Source: an uncultured Collinsella sp.
GTDB taxonomy: Bacteria > Actinomycetota > Coriobacteriia > Coriobacteriales > Coriobacteriaceae
DNA length: 44,333 nt
Assembly (NCBI GenBank): GCA_900541675.1
Contig: UQKU01000016.1
Location: 1 to 44,333 of the forward strand
Direction of reading: 5' to 3'
This document shows positions 41,171 through 44,333 of this stretch, piece after piece. Under the pieces are notes generated by a model. It was not told where the DNA came from, did no database searches, and saw nothing but the letters and a program-made list of their open reading frames with translations. Position 1 is the stretch's first letter; every line of letters starts with the position of its first letter. The position numbers were made by a program, and so were the translations under genes.

Positions 41171-41971
41171 TTAGGGGCGCTGACCCATGCCACCCTCGAG
41201 GGTGACGGTCTCACCGTTCATGTACTTAAAGTCGGGGCCGCAGAGCTGAACGACCACGCGGCCGATTTCCTTCTCGACGTCGCCGTAGTGGCCTGCCGGC
41301 GGCATGTGGACGTTGGCCTTAAACGCCTCGGGATAGGCATCCTGGAAGTTCTCGAGCGCAGCGGTCCAAGCAAGCGGGCACACGATGTTGACGTTGATGC
41401 CGTCCTTGCCCCACTCGTTGGCTGCAACGCGAGTCAGACCGCGGATGCCCTCCTTGGCAGCGGCATAGCTGCACTGGCCGTAGTTGCCAAACAGGCCGGC
41501 GCCCGAGGCAAAGTTGACCACGGAGCCCTTGGTCTCCTTCAGGTGCCGATAGGCCTTCTGCATGTACAGATAGGTGGCATACAGACCGGAATAAATGGCC
41601 AGGTTAAACTGATCCATGGTGTGGTCGGCGATGGTCACACCCGAGGCACTGGCCTGAGCGTTGTTGACGACGGCGTCGATGCGACCGAACTCCTCAATCG
41701 CCTTGTCGATAACGTTCTGCACGACGGCCTCGTTGTCCTGGCCGGCGGAGACATCGGCCTGAACAGGCAGAACCTTGACGCCGTACTCAGCCTCAAGAGA
41801 CTCCTTGGCAGCCTCGAGCTTAGCAACGTTACGACCGGTGATAACGAGGTTCGCACCTTCCTTGGCAAAAGCGATATCGATGCCGTAGCCGATGGAGCCA
41901 GCAGAGCCGTCCTTAAGCGTGGCCTTGCCGCCGCCGGTGACGATCACGGTCTTACCAGTGAAAAGTCCCAT
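41171..41971 (-). CDS. Short-chain dehydrogenase, 12alpha-hydroxysteroid dehydrogenase-like
   Basis: A 266-aa classical SDR. The cofactor loop is extended (TGGGKATLKDGSAGSIGYG, residues 12-30), with R47 in ITGRN favouring NADP(H). NNAQ (103-106), the catalytic S156 in FASGAGLFGN, and Y169 and K173 in CSYAAAKEGIRGL are intact. The C-terminus reads CPLAWTAALENF and ends MNGETVTLEGGMGQRP. From memory, the extended loop, NNAQASASG, FASGAGLFGN and the C-terminal GETLTLEGGMG closely resemble clostridial and Eggerthella 12alpha-HSDHs, which oxidise the 12-OH of cholate-type bile acids. This is an attribution without alignment. AAAGGACT precedes the ATG; the longer frame is rejected. Confidence 0.8.
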   Translation of the reverse strand: MGLFTGKTVIVTGGGKATLKDGSAGSIGYGIDIAFAKEGANLVITGRNVAKLEAAKESLEAEYGVKVLPVQADVSAGQDNEAVVQNVIDKAIEEFGRIDAVVNNAQASASGVTIADHTMDQFNLAIYSGLYATYLYMQKAYRHLKETKGSVVNFASGAGLFGNYGQCSYAAAKEGIRGLTRVAANEWGKDGINVNIVCPLAWTAALENFQDAYPEAFKANVHMPPAGHYGDVEKEIGRVVVQLCGPDFKYMNGETVTLEGGMGQRP

Positions 41972-42266
41972 ACGAAGTCCTTTCAAAATCGCGACGGGCA
42001 CGCCCGCCGACTGCGCGTATCCAACTTCACGCGCCAAAAGCTGAAATGCAACTTTAACGGGTTCAAGTGAAAAATAAAGACTGCAGCAGGCGAACGGCGC
42101 AACGTCATTCGGCGAAGGGAATGTCAAGCACAAACTGAATAAGAAGGCCGAATTTTTGTTATCCAAGCGAGCCATCGAACACGTTTTGAAACTTTGCTGC
42201 AGCGCGCGGGATGTCGGCGCGAGACTTTATCATAGGGTGACAAACAACGATGAGGAGCACATGCCT

Positions 42267-44030
42267 ATGACAGACGAGCTGGACCCCCAGACTCAACAGC
42301 ATATTGATGATTCAGCAGACGTCGCCGCAGATACTGACGCTGCGACCTGCAATGATACCGACGTCGACGACGCCACTCTGGATAACGGCGCTGCGACGGA
42401 AATCCCTGCGGCCGAAGATGCCGGCGAGCAAAACGACGATTCGGCCGCTCAGGACGACGCCCCCGAAAAGGACGCCGCCCCGCAAGAAGAAGGCCCCATC
42501 AAGGTGTCTTCGGAAGAAGAGCTCGATGCCGTCATGGACTCCATGATGGATGCCGTCAAAGCGATGAAAGACGCCGTGGCCGACGCTGATATCGACACCG
42601 AAGAAGAGGAGGCCGCCGAGGCCGCCTCGACCTTCGTGCCCGGCGAGACCCCCGTTGCCGACCAAGGCAGCACCATGCCCTCGTTCCTGCAGCTCGAGCA
42701 TCCCACCATTGGCGCCGATGCAGTTGATCCGCACGCTGCCGGCTTTTCCGTAGTCGAGGGCGGCACCGGCAGCATCGCCACGTCACAGGCGCCCGATGTG
42801 GGCACGGAAAACGCCGCTCACCCGACCGCCCCGCACACCCCCGCAGCCAGCCGCGATCTGGGAGGCGCCGTCTCAAACACCGCCAGCGCCGTGGGCGCCT
42901 TTATCGCGCAGGGAGCCTCGGCCATGCGCGAGATGAATGCCGCAAAGAAGGCACTCGCGGACGCCCGCGCCCACCTGGCCGAACTTGAGCAGCGCATTGC
43001 CGACCAAGGCGAGGAGCTCGAGACGCGCCAGGACATCGCAGGCCGCTACGACCAAATCGTCGCCGAGCAGCGCCAGACTATCGACACGGCACAAAAGACC
43101 ACCGCGGCTGCACAAATCGGCCGCGATACCCATGCTGCCAAGGCAGCAGGGCTCAAGGCACAGCTCGAACAAATAAAAGAAGAGGACGATGCCACCGAGC
43201 GGCGTCTCAAAGCCGCACTCGACGCGGTGGAGGCGCGCGAAGCCAGCTCGCGCGAGACCGGTAACCGGCTCGTTCGACGCCTCGAGGATTCCAAGCGCAT
43301 CCGCGACAAGGTGCAGGCCGAACGCGACGCCGGCGTTGCCGCCGCGCAGCAAGCCGTCGACGCCACGCGTGCTCAACTTGAAACGCTGCGCCACGAGTAT
43401 GCCGAGCTGCAGCGCAATCCTTCGGCAAATCCCGCCAATTACACCGTGCGCACCAGCGAGCTTTCGATGCAGATCTCCGACACGGCCGATGCCCTGCGCA
43501 AAGCCGAGGAAGATGTCCCTCGCATCACCGCCGATCTTGAGCACTCGCTCGCAGCCGCCGAGCACGCCGTCGAGCAGGCGCAAGCCCCCATCGCCGACGC
43601 CAAGCGAGCCCATCAGGCCGTGACGGCCGAGGCCGATGCCGCGCGCGACGAGCTGCAGACCGCAAAAGCCGCCGCCGCAACGCGCCAGCGCGAACTGCGC
43701 GAGAAGATCGCCGCCGAGGACAAAGCGCGTCGAGAGCAAGAGCAGGCTATTGCCAATGCCCAGGCGGACGTCGCGCACGCACAGTCGATCATCGAGCAGG
43801 CGACCGAGGTGCATGACCATCCCGAGATTACCGAATCGCTCGCGGGCTCCCTGGCCCGCGATAAGGCCGAGCACGCCGAAACTGAGCGTGAAGTGGCTCA
43901 ACTCGAAGCCGCCGAGGACGACGTGCGCGAGCGCACCCGCGACTCACGCATCAAATTCACCGGAGCCATCGTCTGCATTGTCGCCGCGATTCTGGTGATC
44001 GTCCTCATCTGGCTGTTCGCAAGCAAGTAA
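42267..44030 (+). CDS. Tail-anchored coiled-coil protein
   Basis: A protein of about 587 aa with no recognised enzymatic domain. Residues 1-150 are highly acidic and Asp/Glu/Ala-rich, probably disordered. Residues about 215-555 are predicted long coiled coil (ALADARAHLAELEQRIADQ and similar heptads, rich in Ala, Glu, Gln and Arg). The C-terminus is a single membrane segment (FTGAIVCIVAAILVIVLIWLF) followed by ASK, giving a tail-anchored topology with the bulk in the cytoplasm. The ATG at 42267 lies nine bases after GAGGAG; an ATG six bases earlier is possible. It could be a structural or division-related scaffold; no family was identified. Confidence 0.75.
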   Translation: MTDELDPQTQQHIDDSADVAADTDAATCNDTDVDDATLDNGAATEIPAAEDAGEQNDDSAAQDDAPEKDAAPQEEGPIKVSSEEELDAVMDSMMDAVKAMKDAVADADIDTEEEEAAEAASTFVPGETPVADQGSTMPSFLQLEHPTIGADAVDPHAAGFSVVEGGTGSIATSQAPDVGTENAAHPTAPHTPAASRDLGGAVSNTASAVGAFIAQGASAMREMNAAKKALADARAHLAELEQRIADQGEELETRQDIAGRYDQIVAEQRQTIDTAQKTTAAAQIGRDTHAAKAAGLKAQLEQIKEEDDATERRLKAALDAVEAREASSRETGNRLVRRLEDSKRIRDKVQAERDAGVAAAQQAVDATRAQLETLRHEYAELQRNPSANPANYTVRTSELSMQISDTADALRKAEEDVPRITADLEHSLAAAEHAVEQAQAPIADAKRAHQAVTAEADAARDELQTAKAAAATRQRELREKIAAEDKARREQEQAIANAQADVAHAQSIIEQATEVHDHPEITESLAGSLARDKAEHAETEREVAQLEAAEDDVRERTRDSRIKFTGAIVCIVAAILVIVLIWLFASK

Positions 44031-44056
44031 ACCAGCCGCCAAAAAACGCTCAACGC

Positions 44057-44123
44057 AGTTGCGGTGAGATAGTTCCTGTTTAGCCATCAAAAAGGCCAAT
44101 TCAAGAACTATCTCACCGCAACT
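44057..44123. repeat. Hairpin repeat, family A, copy 5
   Basis: Perfect 19-bp stem AGTTGCGGTGAGATAGTTC (44057-44075) and GAACTATCTCACCGCAACT (44105-44123). Several stem bases differ from copy 1, and all are matched on the other arm. It begins 26 nt after the coiled-coil gene stop codon. Confidence 0.88.
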
Positions 44124-44172
44124 TTTGATTGGCGTAAGGCAACCTATCCCTCTTGTAATAACTTCTTGACAT

Positions 44173-44218
44173 AAGGAACGTCCCCAGGTGCCGGCACAAA
44201 AGGAACGTCCCCAAGTGC
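44173..44218. repeat. Repeat family C, direct pair
   Basis: Two direct copies of AAGGAACGTCCCCARGTGCC separated by GGCACA, matching units near 2183 and 24419. Confidence 0.7.
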
Positions 44219-44244
44219 CACATTGACAGCCAAGGCAACGCCGG

Positions 44245-44333
44245 TGTTTTGGCACCGACAGCGAAAACCCGCCAGAGCGAGCAAGGTGCCTTGAAACAAG
44301 GCGGCATTGACCTTCTGGTCATGCCGCCGAAGT
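44245..44333. repeat. Repeat family D, copy 2 (cut by the window end)
   Basis: The 77 bases from 44257 match 41021-41097 except for three positions, two of which form a compensatory pair in the inner stem. The preceding 20 bases are identical to 3911-3930. The closing arm of the outer stem lies beyond the window. Confidence 0.75.

Noticed and set aside
41171..41971. Assignment of the dehydrogenase as the Collinsella 7beta-hydroxysteroid dehydrogenase
   Set aside because: The N-terminal cofactor loop and the central and C-terminal motifs differ from the 7beta enzyme as I remember it and fit 12alpha-type enzymes better.
42312..43901. Minus-strand frames of up to 342 codons opposite the coiled-coil gene
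   Set aside because: They are antisense of a repetitive Ala/Glu/Arg-rich gene; their regularity comes from the heptads on the other strand.

Overview
The window looks like a chromosomal segment of a high-GC, anaerobic, gut-type actinobacterium of the Coriobacteriia, most likely Collinsella. This rests on codon and base composition, the ATP-type PEP carboxykinase, a short-chain dehydrogenase resembling bile-acid 12alpha-hydroxysteroid dehydrogenases, and several families of short intergenic hairpin repeats. The taxon is an inference; no rRNA or tRNA gene is present to confirm it.

Layout. The left part (1-6.9 kb) holds pckA, a polysaccharide-flippase-like membrane protein, a calcineurin-type phosphoesterase and a CvrA/NhaP2-type cation/proton antiporter. 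At 7.3-9.4 kb lies a lower-GC, translationally coupled pair: a MazG-like nucleotide pyrophosphohydrolase and a GIY-YIG nuclease fused to a Schlafen-type DUF2075 helicase. This is a candidate defence operon. serC and serA follow (9.5-11.9 kb). They are separated from a DUF1015-like gene that often accompanies serine genes by an AT-rich inverted-repeat element, a PD-(D/E)XK-like hypothetical gene and a decayed M20 peptidase. At 14.8-18.1 kb are two adjacent histidine phosphatases, a nitroreductase with a DtxR-type box upstream, an HdeD-like membrane protein and a DUF188 protein.

Metal handling dominates 18.3-24.2 kb: a 10-TM exporter with a histidine-rich loop, a SmtB/CzrA-type zinc sensor with a complete alpha5 metal site, a small CxxC metal-binding protein, a Zn/Cd/Pb-type P1B-ATPase and a DtxR/MntR-type regulator. 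Three near-identical operators tie the sensor, the small protein and the ATPase into one regulon. From 24.4 to 31 kb on the minus strand come a HAD phosphatase, a Uup-like ABC-F protein and the phosphate transporter pstSCAB. Then come a PepV-like dipeptidase, another HAD phosphatase and a DegV protein.

The second accessory region (34.4-38.7 kb) has a 232-bp element bounded by perfect 36-bp inverted repeats. It also has a 994-aa protein joining a TOTE-type archaeo-eukaryotic primase, an SF2 helicase and a degenerate PLD-like domain, followed by a DinJ/YafQ-type toxin-antitoxin module. The right end carries a LOG-family protein, tgt, the putative bile-acid dehydrogenase and a tail-anchored coiled-coil protein.

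Across the window, at least four families of short palindromic repeats recur. One (five copies) always lies immediately downstream of a stop codon, and its stems show compensatory base changes, so the hairpin itself appears to be conserved. In one case the repeat supplies the C-terminal residues and stop codon of the primase-helicase gene.
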